Shown in pieces: positions 35,911-46,616 of a stretch of 64,000 nt of DNA. The translations under genes were made by a program, and so were the position numbers. Each line of letters starts with the position of its first letter. The stretch's first letter is position 1. The notes under the pieces are model-generated. The model was not told the origin of the DNA. It ran no database searches and saw only the letters and a list, made by a program, of their open reading frames with translations. The stretch spans positions 337,151,302-337,215,301 of the forward strand of contig NC_081413.1 of NCBI RefSeq assembly GCF_030272615.1, written 5' to 3'. Origin of the DNA: Cryptomeria japonica. Lineage: Eukaryota; Streptophyta; Pinopsida; Cupressales; Cupressaceae.

Positions 35911-35930
35911 ATGTAATAATAACAATCTTA

Positions 35931-36387
35931 ATTTTAATTAATAATTATTTAATGAAAAAATTTAATATAACTATTAATAATATATTTATTATTATATATT
36001 TTTGGTAATGTCATTATTAATAGATTATTTATAATTTATATATTAATCTTTTTATATTATTGCATTGTATAGATTAATATTATATGATAAGGATATATGC
36101 TATTATATTTTATTTATATTATGAATATAATTTAGATTATAATTAATTAGGTGAATAATATGCATAATATTAAATTATTTATTGAAACCTTAATCTCTAT
36201 TTTTTTAATATAATAATAATTTAATATATTTAACTTTACTAATATATTATTATATATAATTTTATTATTCATTGATTATATATAATTAACATATTTAATT
36301 TTGATTTTCATTTAATATCGAAAATGTATTTAATCCTAATACAATAATTTTAATTATATTATTGCATATATATAGGCTTAAATATAT
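35931..36387. other. AT-rich spacer (insertion target of LINE copy A)
   Basis: Very AT-rich, with ATTATTATATA words and no gene. It ends with TATAGGCTTAAATATAT (36371-36387), which is repeated at 38191-38207 across the LINE. Confidence 0.6.
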
Positions 36388-36653
36388 ATATATTTTTTGA
36401 TCGGTAATTTTTGTATTATATTGATTTCCAAAAAAGAAATACATTAATTCGAGGCCATACCAGATTTCAACATCAACCCACAAAACTAACAGTCCTAGCC
36501 TACTAAGTAGGGCATTCAAACTAAAAGGAGGAAATAAAACACCAGTATTGTGCATCTCTGCACTAAAATATTATAGTCATCCATAAAATATATATTTTTT
36601 TAAAACCAGTAGTATTTGTAAAGCAAAAAAGAATTTTTAAAACCCGTTGCCTC

Positions 36654-37382
36654 TCATTCGGTGTCGCTCTGGTTCGTTTGCTTCTCCTCCTCATTTGCAA
36701 TGTCTGCTAGTGCTTTTCCTTTTGCTGCTTCGGTCTTCATTTTCGGGATGCAATCCAAATTCTCGAAATCAGGGTCTCCTTCTAGACTTGCTAAAAACTG
36801 GACCGCCCGCCTTTCCTCAAATTGATCTCTCAGTTCTCTCCCCACCTCCATACGCACCACCACCTTGAGGGCTTTCAACACTTCATCTGTTCCTATTAGT
36901 TTGAAACATAGCTTCATGGCTTCCCAGCCTATGCGTGCTCGCTCCCGGCATTGCTCCTTTATTCGGTTTTCCGGCCCTCGAACAAAGGGTAATATCTCCT
37001 CCTCGACATCTCCTTCCCGAATGCAGATTCCAGTCTGAGGGATAACCCATTCCAAAATGGAGTCCAGGTTTATCAGATAATCCCCATCAATCAACTTTGT
37101 CATCGCGAGCTTTATTTTCTCCACCTTTGGTTCGAATTCGCAAGCCCAGGCCATAATCAAGGAATAAACCTCCATATTCGTCCTATACCAGAAATGAATG
37201 TGCACCAGCTCCTCCCCCAACATTAGACGCGCTGCACTCCACAATTTCTCTTCTTTGTATTTGAAGAGTCCCTGTATTCTTTTATCCGACACTGTCCCCA
37301 GAAAATGAACCAATTTCTTCTTAGTTCTTAGAGTGAAATTTGCCTCCATTGAACCTGCACAAAACCTGTTAACTCCAAACAC
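36654..37382 (-). CDS. Unrecognised 242-aa protein downstream of LINE RNase H (copy A)
   Basis: An intact ORF. ATG at 37382 or the internal Met at 37349 (MEANFTLRTKKKLVHFLG) are both possible starts; the second begins a more protein-like stretch. It is largely helical, with KYKEEKLWSAARLMLGEEL, VYSLIMAWACEFEPKVEKI, ILEWVIPQTGICI and RARIGWEAMKLCFKLIG, and an acidic/polar C-terminus (EEEKQTNQSDTE). There is weak positional resemblance to the copy B ORF: both have VYxxM/VYSLxM followed by a long helix, an xDxILxx motif, and a Trp/Arg helix near the end. Similarity is not strong enough by eye to call homology. Family unknown, function unknown. Confidence 0.55.
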   Translation of the reverse strand: MFGVNRFCAGSMEANFTLRTKKKLVHFLGTVSDKRIQGLFKYKEEKLWSAARLMLGEELVHIHFWYRTNMEVYSLIMAWACEFEPKVEKIKLAMTKLIDGDYLINLDSILEWVIPQTGICIREGDVEEEILPFVRGPENRIKEQCRERARIGWEAMKLCFKLIGTDEVLKALKVVVRMEVGRELRDQFEERRAVQFLASLEGDPDFENLDCIPKMKTEAAKGKALADIANEEEKQTNQSDTE

Positions 37383-37672
37383 TACAATGCAAATGACATA
37401 AAACTCACATTAATCCGGTTATTTTATAATACTTTGCTCATAAACCAAAATAGTAATTCCTCTGCCGTCGTTTGCGACAGGTCATAAATGCATGATCATT
37501 GATATGAAGGGAGAAAGGTTTCACAGTAGATTTATTGCCCTCCACCATTGTCTCGAACTGATACATTACACTTGGTAACTGTCTCATTAATTGCATTGTC
37601 GTTGATAGAGCGTACTTGTCTTTACGGGCTGCCTTGCGTGCTTGGTGATTATTTCATGCTTCTAGGATTGCA

Positions 37673-38135
37673 TTAACTCCACTTCCACACTCTGCCATCT
37701 CCCTTCCACCACTTGGCCAATTGGCTTGTCATGTCACATCCGATGTTGGAGAGGAGGTCCGCCACGACATTGGCACCTCGCCTGACATGGGAGACCCGAA
37801 ACTCCTCAAAGAGGTTGAGTTTTTCTCGAATGATCTCCACCCAGTGGGATAATTTCCATGATGGGGTGTTGCCCTTAGCAATTGCGTTGATGATCACTTG
37901 TGAGTCTCCTTCCAGGTGTAACTTTGGAATTTTCATGTTTATAGCCAATTCAGTTACCATTAGTGCCCCCTGTATCTCTGCTTCGTTATTTGTTCCATCC
38001 TGCAACCGTCATGCACCCTTGAAGAGGATGTCTCCTTTATCATTTCTCGCGACTACTTCCACTCCTGATGTTCCTGGGTTTCCTCTAGATGCCCATCAAA
38101 GTTTATTTTTATCCACTCCTTAGTTGGCGGTTCCC
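37673..38135 (-). pseudogene. LINE RNase H domain (RVT_3 type), copy A
   Basis: The minus-strand frame starts PTKEWIKINFDG. A frameshift near 38090 interrupts SRGNPGTSGVEVVARNDKGD, a stop follows near 38012, and then the frame is open: NNEAEIQGALMVTELAI, HLEGDSQVIINAIAKG, SHVRRGANVVADLLSNIGC. The catalytic Asp (FDG), Glu (NEAE) and Asp (EGDS) residues are all visible. It is the C-terminal domain of LINE ORF2. The rest of ORF2 was lost by 5' truncation. Confidence 0.85.
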
Positions 38136-38207
38136 ATTTAAACTCCTCTTTTTCTAGAGGGGGATTAACCCGCAAGACCCATTAACGGGCTATAGGCTTA
38201 AATATAT

Positions 38208-38705
38208 TAATAATATTTATAATATTAAAATTATTTATTTCTTTTTTATATAATATTTAATTTAGTTATATACTATATACAAAATATATATTAATATATC
38301 TATCAAAGATATATTTATATTACTAAATTGCATGAGGAAAGATTTAGATACAAATTTTAAATAATTTGAAAAGAAATTAAAACATACTAATTATTATTTT
38401 AATGACTTAAAAATTTAGCTAAAAAAATTCATGTAGAAAGTGGATCGAAAAACAATTTCCGTAAAAATTATGCATCTTAATTATATAAAAATTGAAACAA
38501 AATATTGATCGATATAATTGGTGGAAATTGATCGATATAATTGATGGAAAACCAATTGAATAATAACGAGTTAATGAAAATATTGATCGATATAATTGGT
38601 GAAATTGATCATATAATTGGTGGAAAACCAATTGAATAATAACGAGTTAATGAAAATTGAATGCAACGAGTTGCAATAGTACTAGTGAAGTAGTAATAAA
38701 TGAGA
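38208..38705. repeat. AT-rich repeat, copy 2, with an internal 78-bp tandem duplication
   Basis: Collinear in part with 33404-33690. Within it, 38504-38581 and 38582-38658 are tandem copies of a unit starting ATTGATCGATATAATTGGTG and ending AACGAGTTAATGAAAAT. No gene. Confidence 0.8.
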
Positions 38706-39038
38706 AATATATATATATATATATGATATTACGAAAATGAATTCAATTTTACAAATATTATACCATTATATATATAAATGCACACAAAACTAATTATGAA
38801 TAGCATGGCACGCTAATGTCTCCATTTTTTATATATACCTATATAGAGAGTCCGATGGAAAAGAAAGAAATAAAAATTGGAAACCTGATGGAGAGGCAAT
38901 TTAGACATTTATGCTCTGGTTGCTGCACGTCACCTGCTATTCCGATCTCCCGCTTACAAAGATAAATTAAACGGGTTATTCCTTGACTGGTTTGGATTAA
39001 CTAGTAAATACAATAATTCAATTTTAGAGTTTTGGGCG
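38706..39038 (+). other. Intergenic stretch upstream of the membrane-protein ORF, with TA microsatellite
   Basis: Contains a (TA)n run at about 38708-38723 and a TATA-like TATATATACCTATAT at about 38830-38844, about 200 bp before the ATG at 39039. No other feature is seen. Confidence 0.4.
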
Positions 39039-39392
39039 ATGGAGTGTGGTATTACGGTGATGTTTGTCCTTCGTCCCGTAGTTGCAGTGGCGTTGGTTAT
39101 CTCTCTCATCATCTTAGGTTTCCTACTGCCCTCTTTCCTTTCCCTCAACAAAGACAGTACCCAATTAACGTTTCCCGTGTTTGTGTTGTGTGTTGTAGGA
39201 TGGGTTGGCGCGTGGAAGTTAGTCCTGGTACATGTTCCCCTTGTGCAGGAGCTCACAAAGACAAAGGGGAAGAGCACAAAGAAAGCTCCACAACCACAGC
39301 CACTGCCACTGCCCCGCCTTTCGCGCTTTCTCCTCCGCTCTCATACGCGAGGTGCGCCCACTTCCTTTTCCCTATTCTTCTTCTATTTGTGA
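39039..39392 (+). CDS. Candidate small membrane protein (possible host gene or first exon)
   Basis: The ORF of 117 codons starts MECGITVMFVLRP and has two strongly hydrophobic segments: residues about 8-33 (VVAVALVISLIILGFLLPSF) and 44-66 (around FPVFVLCVVGWVGAWKLVLV). A basic KTKGKSTKK stretch and a Pro-rich tail follow. GC content is higher than in the flanking AT-rich DNA, and a TATA-like box lies about 200 bp upstream. I do not recognise the family. The last 35 codons are low complexity, so the true coding end may be a splice donor near 39348 (CGAG|GTGCG); downstream exons cannot be identified. Overlapping ORFs in other frames are less protein-like. Confidence 0.35.
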   Translation: MECGITVMFVLRPVVAVALVISLIILGFLLPSFLSLNKDSTQLTFPVFVLCVVGWVGAWKLVLVHVPLVQELTKTKGKSTKKAPQPQPLPLPRLSRFLLRSHTRGAPTSFSLFFFYL

Positions 39393-40084
39393 TTAACAAT
39401 ACAGTAAGGCTTTAACAGACTCAAAGATGAACTCTGCTCCGTCAGGGGTTGAAACCGCACAGGCAGCCTTAATCCAGGGATTCATGGCCCTAAACTTTCG
39501 TGTGGCTCTGAAATTTTGTGTGGCCATGATCCAATACTGTCTTTGTCCTTAAGAAACTTGTTCGTCCGTGTCAACTCGGACTGGTGATGCTTAAAAGCAC
39601 TGATAGGACCTGCAATCAAGCGGAATAATCTGTGATTTGTTTTGATTGCAGTCAGGGCCTGTGTAAGGTGCTTGAACAAGATCGAATACGAGCAAAATCA
39701 TATTGCGGGACACCTATGTATCTGTTCTAATGTATGGAGATGCTGATGCAATGCTTCCTAGATGTAAATGCTCTCTATGATCGAATGGATGCAATGTTTG
39801 GATGGATCTAAATGGTCTGGGATTTTGTTCTTTTATGCAGTACCCTAATGTAATGTTCAAATTTGGATATTTTGCACAATTCAATGGATAACAACTATTT
39901 AGGATCAAGTCGGCTTGGGTCATGATTAATTTAGATTTTTGAAACCAGAGGTCAAAACCACTCTAGCTATCTTGACTTGGAAGGCCACCTTAGCCGTCTT
40001 GACCTGGGAAAGAGAACAGCATGATTTATGATTGGTTCCGGACCACTAGGGAATAGGAACTTAGGTTCAGCTCAGATACAGGTT
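39393..40084. other. Unassigned region
   Basis: No gene is supported. A pyrimidine-rich TTTTGTTCTTTTATGCAG at about 39823-39840 looks like a splice acceptor, but no convincing exon follows it. Confidence 0.35.
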
Positions 40085-40932
40085 GGGTGCTAACTCTTGC
40101 CCAAAAAAATGCAAATTAAGCACTAGGCTATTGCATTACGGACAAAGGGTTACATAGAGTTCAAAATGAGAGGTGCATGTGCTAGGGATGCACTTTTCAT
40201 CTCTACATTTTGCCTCACTTTGACTTACATGTGAGCTAATATGAACCATGTATGTCAAAGTAAACAAGCAATCAACTGGTATACAATGATAGATCTGTTT
40301 GTGCTCAATTTGATGATAGGTTTCTCTGCATACATGCATGCACAAAATTCCATTAGTAGCATCTGAATGAATATTGAAATGAGCATAAACAATAGTTAAA
40401 TAGCAATGTCGACAATCATTTTGTAAATAAAACAGGTGTAGGACTCTTGAAGAGTCATAAATAACGCAAAGAGATAGAGTGAGAGATAGATGTAGGGTGC
40501 CAACTCTTTCATAGAAATACATAAATTGAGCATTAGACCATTGAATTAGGGACAAAGGGTTCAAGTGAGTCGAAAACAAGTGGTGAAAAGTGCTACGGAT
40601 GTACTTTTCATCTCTAAATTTTGTCCCCACTTTGACTTGCATGTCACCTACTACCAATCATCCATGTCAAAATAAACAAGCAGCAGACATGAAAGTAAAT
40701 TATGATATATCCAATTGCACTCAACATTATGATAGGTTTGTCTTCAAATCTACATGCACCAAATTCCATTAGAAGGATTTGATACAAATACTAAAATTCC
40801 AATAAACAACAACTACATAATAATTCCAATAAACAACAACTACATGGTAATTCCAATAATCAATGTGAATAAAAGAGGTGTAGAAATTTCTAAGTCATAG
40901 TAACCCAATGAGATAGAATGAGAGATAGGTAT
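40085..40932. repeat. Imperfect tandem duplication of a 410-440-bp unit
   Basis: Copy 1 at 40085-40494 and copy 2 at 40495-40932 are collinear: GGGTGC(T/C)AACTCTT, GGACAAAGGGTT, ACTTTTCATCTCTA, CACTTTGACTT, GATAGGTTT and AGAGATAG. Copy 2 carries an extra internal 30-bp duplication of ATTCCAATAAACAACAACTA (about 40797-40860). Neither copy contains a credible gene. Confidence 0.85.
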
Positions 40933-42262
40933 AGGGTTTTTGAATAACCACTGTAACTAGAAAATCATGGGTAAGATCCCTAAATGGACCACTATAACTA
41001 GCAAAGGAGATCTAAGATCCCCAAATAGACTATTCTAATGAGCAAAGGAGGCAGTAGGATGTGTGCATGGACCACTGTGACAATGCTCTTGAGGAAGAAA
41101 GATGGTGTAGGACTTCTTTATTGTGGGGGGCTATTTTGTTGAGTTGGGGCTGATTTGGCGGATGTGATGAGTTGCTATTCATCCTTGGTGGCAACCAATC
41201 TTTGTGCATGCTGGCAAGCCATTGTCCTTTTCTTTCTACGTGAATTGGATGGCATTTGACTCTTGAGTGCCTTGGTAGTTGCATGCATGGTGGTTACCAC
41301 TCTCGGCAACAATCAACGTCCAATGGGGAAACTGGAAGGACATCGAGGGGAATGCCAAGCTGATGAGAGGAAGTTAGAAGGAGGGCTAGGAATAAGATAT
41401 TCTGATATTGATTCAAGGAGAATAGAGAGAGAGAGTTACAAAAAAATTGTTGAATTGTAATAGAATAGAGATAAAAGAGATTGTGTATAGCTACGACAGC
41501 TCCGTGTAAGGCTGTAATTAAAAGTTGTAGCCTTATAATATAAAAATATGCTTAAGGCATATTATTAGATATCTATTTTATTAATATATTAATATCTGAG
41601 TAAAATCTTTAACCTTTTATTTACTAATTTATTGATTAAATATAATGCCTTGTTATGTTTACTTCCTCATCGGATTCAACTTACCATTTTGCCCTATATT
41701 TGAGTTCCTAATGAGGGAAATGAGGACAAGAGAGCAATTTAGTGAACGCATTATATTCATAGAAGTTGCACAAGAAAGGTTTTGTGTGAGGCCATTGTTG
41801 GTAAGGATGAGGAAGGGATGATAAGAAACCTAGGTGCTCGTATGTTTGTTTATTATAGACCAAATGTAAGCTTTTTAATAAAGGATGAAGCTTGTGGGGA
41901 TTTTTACCTTTACAGTTACTCCCACAATAATTCTCTATGTTTATAATTTTCTCATAATTATGTGTTCTTTATATATTTACTTTGCAAATTTACTTCTTGT
42001 ATAATTTAATTTCTATATAAATAATTATCACACCTCAGTATCTTAGTTTTCTAACATTTTTCTAGAGGAACCTTGGTGTTGTGTTTTATGCTATTTTTTA
42101 TTACCACATATTCCTGATGTTATTTTGAATGCTAATACTGTTTTAAGTTAATTACTAATAGGAAAACGCTAAGGGGAATTATAGGTGCAGATCTAGTTTT
42201 AGATATCCATTGCTAGTGCATCACTAGGGTTGTCAATCTAGTAGTTTATGGATCATCTATCA
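40933..42262. other. Unassigned region, probably including a decayed 5' LTR at its right end
   Basis: No gene. The right end (CATCTATCA at 42254-42262) abuts a PBS-like sequence, so the last several hundred bases are probably a degraded LTR. TATA-like ATAATATAAAAATAT lies near 41535. A partner for this LTR at 44049 onward is not obvious by eye. Confidence 0.35.
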
Positions 42263-44048
42263 AGTGGTATCAAAGCCCAACTTTCCTTGTGGGAAGAAAG
42301 CGTTAGAAAGGGTGTAATAACTTAACTTCTCGCCATTTCATGACCTTATTATCTTATGCGCAATACTAGATCAAGTGGGAGTAGTAGTTTAGTACTTTTT
42401 TTAGCTTGAGATTGAATATAGGGAGTGGTTGAGAAGAGTGAGATCAACATGCATGAAAAGAGAGGACTACATTTTAGATATTGGAAGCTGATGTGCTGTG
42501 GTTGAAGGGAAGCTAGATAGGTTGAAAAGGATGATGTTGACATTGATGGCGAGATTGGATGGCAATTAGATCCACCAAGATGAAGGTGAAGACGATAAAG
42601 TAGATGTTGCACAAGAAGATACTCCAAAACTTGATAGGGTCATCAAAGTGGAGGCCAAAATTGATATCCAACCCTATGATGGCGAAATTCAGACTGACAG
42701 GTGCCTAGATGACCATTTGCCTCAACAATAGCATATATCTTTTATGAGGCTGAAACTTGTTGGGCAAGCTTTTAGTTAGTATGAGAGCTATGTACATTCG
42801 TTAGAGATTCAGAAAGTACTATCAATGTCAAAGTGGAAGGACTTCAAGTTATTGTTATAGAAGCAATTTTACCCAATTCACCATGAAGAAGAGTGGGTGA
42901 TGCAATGACATCATTTGAAGTAGGAACAAGGATAGAGTGTGTAGGTTTAAATGAGAAAATTTAGGAAGAGAATTATACAATGTAGGAAGGACATCATGGA
43001 GTGTGAGGTGCTGATTAAGTATGTTGGAGGTTTGCTTGACCATCTACAAAGAACAGTCCTCATGGCCAGACCCCAAATTATTGATGAGGCATGTGCCCAA
43101 GCACATGCCTGGGAGTTTAATAAAAAAGGGGATTTCCTTCTATTTGTAGCAAGAGTAATGAATAATAGCAAGGTGGTAAAGAGAATTTAGAAGGTAGAGG
43201 CAAGAAGTGTTGTGCTTCATTCTCAAACCCCAATGGTAGAGGTAAGGCTAAAACTCATTGTACTTACTACGATAAGCATGTGAATGAAGAAAAAGGTTGT
43301 TGGTATATGCATCTTGAGTTAATGCTTTTTTTGGAGGAAGACGAAGGGCAAGAATGTTGTCATCATGGAGAAAAGCTAAGAGATAAGAAAATACATTGAT
43401 GTTGATGAGTACCTTCCTAGCCCACCTGAACAAAGGTGTTGCATTGGTGAATGGAAGAACTCCAAGTGAAAAGAAGCAAAGGTAATATGTTTGATGCTTT
43501 ATTTGATTTGTGCTCTCAAGCAAATTTGATTTCTTGTAAATTGGTAAAAGAACTTGGTTTGGAATTAACAAACCATGCTTGTCCTTATTCTTTGGGATGC
43601 ATGGAGGATGATGTAAACAATTGATGCCAAAAAGGGAAATCAATTTTCAGATTGATTTTATGTGATTACAAGATGACTTTTTGTCTTTCCTCTTCAAGGA
43701 TGAGAGAAAACTTATCTTAAACTATGGAACTTGCCAGTTTCCAACTCTTGGTTTCATTATTAAGAGTTATTGGGAAATACAAGTACATGAATAAAAAATA
43801 TATTGGACAACAAATTGTCCTCATACTTTAGAGGATGATATCACCTTAGAACATTGTTGTACTACAGAGACATACATAACCATGAGAGAAGCATCACTTA
43901 GCATTAGATTATCGCAGCAGAAGCTAATTACATCACAAGGAGGATATAGGGATTACAAATCCACAAGGATGATTTGTGATCCTGGTAACTCCAAGCAACA
44001 TCCTATCTTGTGATTGCTTGAGGACAAGCAATCTTGGGTAGGGTAGAC
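42263..44048 (+). mobile_element. Interior of a decayed gypsy element
   Basis: PBS-like TGGTATCAAAGCC at 42265, a gag remnant, a zinc-knuckle remnant, a protease-like segment, and a polypurine tract (TTGGGTAGGGTAGAC) ending at 44048 before an LTR-like start TGTCATGCCC. RT and integrase are absent, so most of pol was deleted. The gag has many stops. Confidence 0.7.
42540..43640 (+). pseudogene. Gypsy gag and protease remnants
   Basis: The degenerate frame at 42645-42900 reads AKIDIQPYDGEIQ, MRLKLVGQAF and WKDFKLLL*KQFYPIHHEEE. It then runs open from 42951 (MRKFRKRIIQC) through LLDHLQRTVLMARPQIIDEA to 43188, a retrotrans_gag (capsid) pattern. A zinc-knuckle remnant HCTYYDKHVNEEKGCWYMH is at about 43256-43312. 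At about 43475-43560 FDALFDLCSQANLISCKLVKEL has the retropepsin shape with DLGS changed to DLCS. Frameshifts separate the parts. No RT follows. Confidence 0.75.
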
Positions 44049-44990
44049 TGTCATGCCCTGTCACAATGCCACAGATTGCAGCTCCTTAAAAATATAACTT
44101 AGGCAATTTTAATAAAGCTGGCACCAAGGATGACGCTGGCGATCCGTAGAGGAAGTTGATTAAAATTAAATTAAAGAATTTGTTAAGGGCAGTGATTTCC
44201 TAAAATGAAAGAGATTTAATTAAAATTAAATAAAGAGTTTCAAGCCAGTGACTGAGGATGGAGGGTTCTACTCTCCCAAAGGGTAGTAATTGTGAAAGGT
44301 TGTGACTCCCTCAATAATAAGATATATAGGGGAGATCATTTCTTGGAGAGAGGGAAGCATTCGAGTATCAAATCAAGCAATCTACCGATCAGCAAAAATC
44401 AAATAAGCAATCGACAATAAATCTATCAATCCATCAAGCAATCAGTTTTGAATTTGAGAAAGTGACTTGCATAAAGGAGGACGAAACCCCTCCCAAGTTC
44501 ATAAAGAGACTTAAGGATGAAAACCCTTATTTCTCCTTATCAAGTTTGGACAATAACCCAAATCTTGGTAAGCTTCCAAGGGGGGACTAAAGTTCATCAA
44601 GGGATTTAAGGATAGAAAGCCTTATCTCTCTTATCAAGTTTCGACGAAAACCCAAATCTTGATCTTGGAGGACGAAAACCTTCCAATGTGAACTAAAGAG
44701 TTTTAAGGACAAAAATCCTTAAATACTCTTGCCAAGTTAAGGACGAAAACCCTTATTCTTGTCACTCCTGAGTTAGGGATGAAAACCTTTTGATTCATCA
44801 GATTTGAAAACATTTTTAAAGAATTCAAGATATGATTGATTTTCAGAATTATGTCATGATTTATTGATCTGGATGTTATAATAAATTGAGAATTTTTGGC
44901 AAAACCATTGTCATTTTGAGTAAGGATTGTAAGGCAAAAATTAGGAATATCCTAAAAAGGGACATTGCATGCCAAATTTATGTGACAACC
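44049..44990 (+). repeat. LTR-like sequence (3' LTR of the decayed gypsy)
   Basis: Begins TGTCATGCCCTGTCACAATG directly after a polypurine tract. The right limit is not resolved. It includes the GGACGAAAACCC repeats and, at 44300-44345, a TATATAGGGGAG segment that may be the promoter/R region. Confidence 0.45.
44465..44800. repeat. Degenerate repeats of AAGGACGAAAACCCTT
   Basis: Words such as GGACGAAA(A)CCC, GGATGAAAACCC and AAGGATAGAAAGCC recur at 20-60-bp spacing, alternating with CTTATCAAGTTT(C/G)GAC. The structure is imperfect and non-coding. Confidence 0.7.
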
Positions 44991-45782
44991 ACCCATTATT
45001 TTTTTTTGAATTTTTGCCAAGGTTAAGAGCATAACATTAACAATGCACTTTAGATTCTCGCTGTTATAATTCCTGATTTTTATATCTTAATGTGTCAATC
45101 ACTGCTGTTCATGTTTTTGACGATAAGAGGGAATGACATAAACTTGTAAATACGAGTGCACTGCTGTTCACAAGGTCTGCTATGTTAAAATCAACATTCA
45201 TACATCTACTATTATGGGAATCATGCCAGATGAACATTCATAATATGTAAATACATAAGACAGATACATATTGATATGACATTCGTGGGAAATACCTAGG
45301 ATATGATGATAAAGTTATATGCTGCAGATCTGAAAACTGAATGAAGAAGCTGTAGCAGAGCTGTAGCTCACTTCTCACAGGTCTAGACAGCCCCATACCA
45401 CCCAAAATCTGTCTCTCAACATGCATTAAACTCCTTTCTAAGACACAGATCAACAATTCACTCACTCAGCAACTTCCAGAACAGTCCCGCGTTGCCATGG
45501 AAGTCAGGAACAGGTCTGTAATAGTATTATCAGTCATACCTGGGACTGATTTCCACATTTTTTATTACAACATCAAAATGTCACCAAGGTTACCCAACAA
45601 GATGAGGCACTTAAACAGGGCGACCAGCTCTCAGGATAATTCACCAACTCTCCACAACATCTTTTTCCACTCAGGAAATGTTTGCAAGGGATATCTAGAT
45701 GCTTGGCACCGCAAAAGAATAGAAAACAGGCTTCAAAAGCAAGGCATCCTGGCGAGGGGGACACATGCTAGACCTTGAGGAA
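44991..45782. other. Unassigned region
   Basis: A mixed-composition stretch with no recognised gene. An ORF at 45497-45778 (starts MEVRNRSVIVLSV) has no known motif and runs into the next LTR boundary, so it is probably chance. Confidence 0.35.
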
Positions 45783-46616
45783 TGTAATGTCCCCATTTCC
45801 GTGACCATCAGAGTTCGAGGGATTAGCCTATTATTTTGACTCTTGTAGGCTAACATGTTTGGATAGAGAGTTTCAGTGGTAGTTCCACTTCTTCAGTTCA
45901 GTCTTGGGTTCAGTTCCAGGGCCTTTGCAGTCAGTTTGTGGACTTAGTTGAGGGACTTATTATTTCAATCTAGCAGTAGTGTTATCTTTAGTTAGGGCAC
46001 TTGGACACATGGGGGTTATTCAGTGTTGACTCCAGCTTCAGACGACACGTCAAAAGACCGAATATTGAGGGAGATATTAATATTTTAGTGGTTAAGTTTT
46101 TAAATTAACTTATATGGATATTATAAAGTCATAAAGTGACTTTATTAAAATTAAAAGCCACTTAAGTGAATTTGGATGCCCAAAAGTAAATTAAACTATG
46201 TAGAGTGAATTAAATACATTTAAATGACTTTGGGTGTACTTTCTTGGGGAATGTGCCATTTGGAGTTATTATAAAGTTATATTATTAACTTTATTAAAAA
46301 GTGGGCCACTTAAATAATATAAAGTGAATATCAAAAGGGTACGTCCAAGTGGGGAATTAATTCAAATGTTGCATAAAGTATATTAAATACATTTTAAATG
46401 TATTTAACTCCCTTCAAGAGGAAATCACACTTTTTGGAGAATTATGCCTTTTTGGGTTTATAAAGGCAAAGCAAGCAATTCAACCTCTATTATTGTTTAT
46501 TGATTATTTGATATTGCTTCTATTTTGCTCTGTGGAATTTCTTGACAAGGGTTTCAAAGGTTTGGCCATTGGAGAATGGAAATTCTTCGTGGATTTGTGA
46601 TTGTCAGGCTGTAGAA
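45783..46616 (+). repeat. 5' LTR of outer element, left part
   Basis: Matches 59190-60060 in order, with the 3' LTR carrying two small extra segments (near 59371 and 59581). It is interrupted by the copia element; TSD TAGAA is at 46612-46616. TATA-like TTTATAAAGG lies at 46457-46466. Confidence 0.92.
46457..46466 (+). promoter_or_regulatory. Probable TATA box of the outer LTR
   Basis: TTTATAAAGG is conserved at 59917-59926 in the 3' LTR copy. No transcript evidence. Confidence 0.45.

Larger units (their letters stand above)
34454..35930 (-). mobile_element. 5'-truncated LINE 3' end (copy B) with poly(A)
   Basis: On the minus strand it begins inside an RNase H tail (about 35910), continues into an intact 266-codon ORF (35468-34668), and ends with a 3' UTR and a run of about 20 A residues (T-run 34453-34472 on the plus strand). 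A 5' truncation plus 3' poly(A) is the hallmark of target-primed LINE insertion. Flanks TAATAATAATCTT (left) and TAATAATAACAATCTT (right) may be an imperfect TSD. GC content rises sharply against the AT-rich surroundings. Confidence 0.75.
36388..38190 (-). mobile_element. 5'-truncated LINE 3' end (copy A) with 17-bp TSD
   Basis: The insertion is flanked by a perfect 17-bp duplication TATAGGCTTAAATATAT (36371-36387 and 38191-38207). On the minus strand it starts within the connection before RNase H, contains RNase H (about 38135-37673) and a 242-codon ORF (37382-36654), and ends in GATCAAAAAATATATA. The TSD length, 5' truncation and A-rich 3' end fit L1-type insertion. It is the best delimited LINE in the window. 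Confidence 0.88.

Noticed and set aside
35678-38135. RNase H domains taken as host ribonuclease H genes
   Set aside because: Both are truncated, frame-shifted, and sit inside LINE insertions with poly(A) or a TSD.
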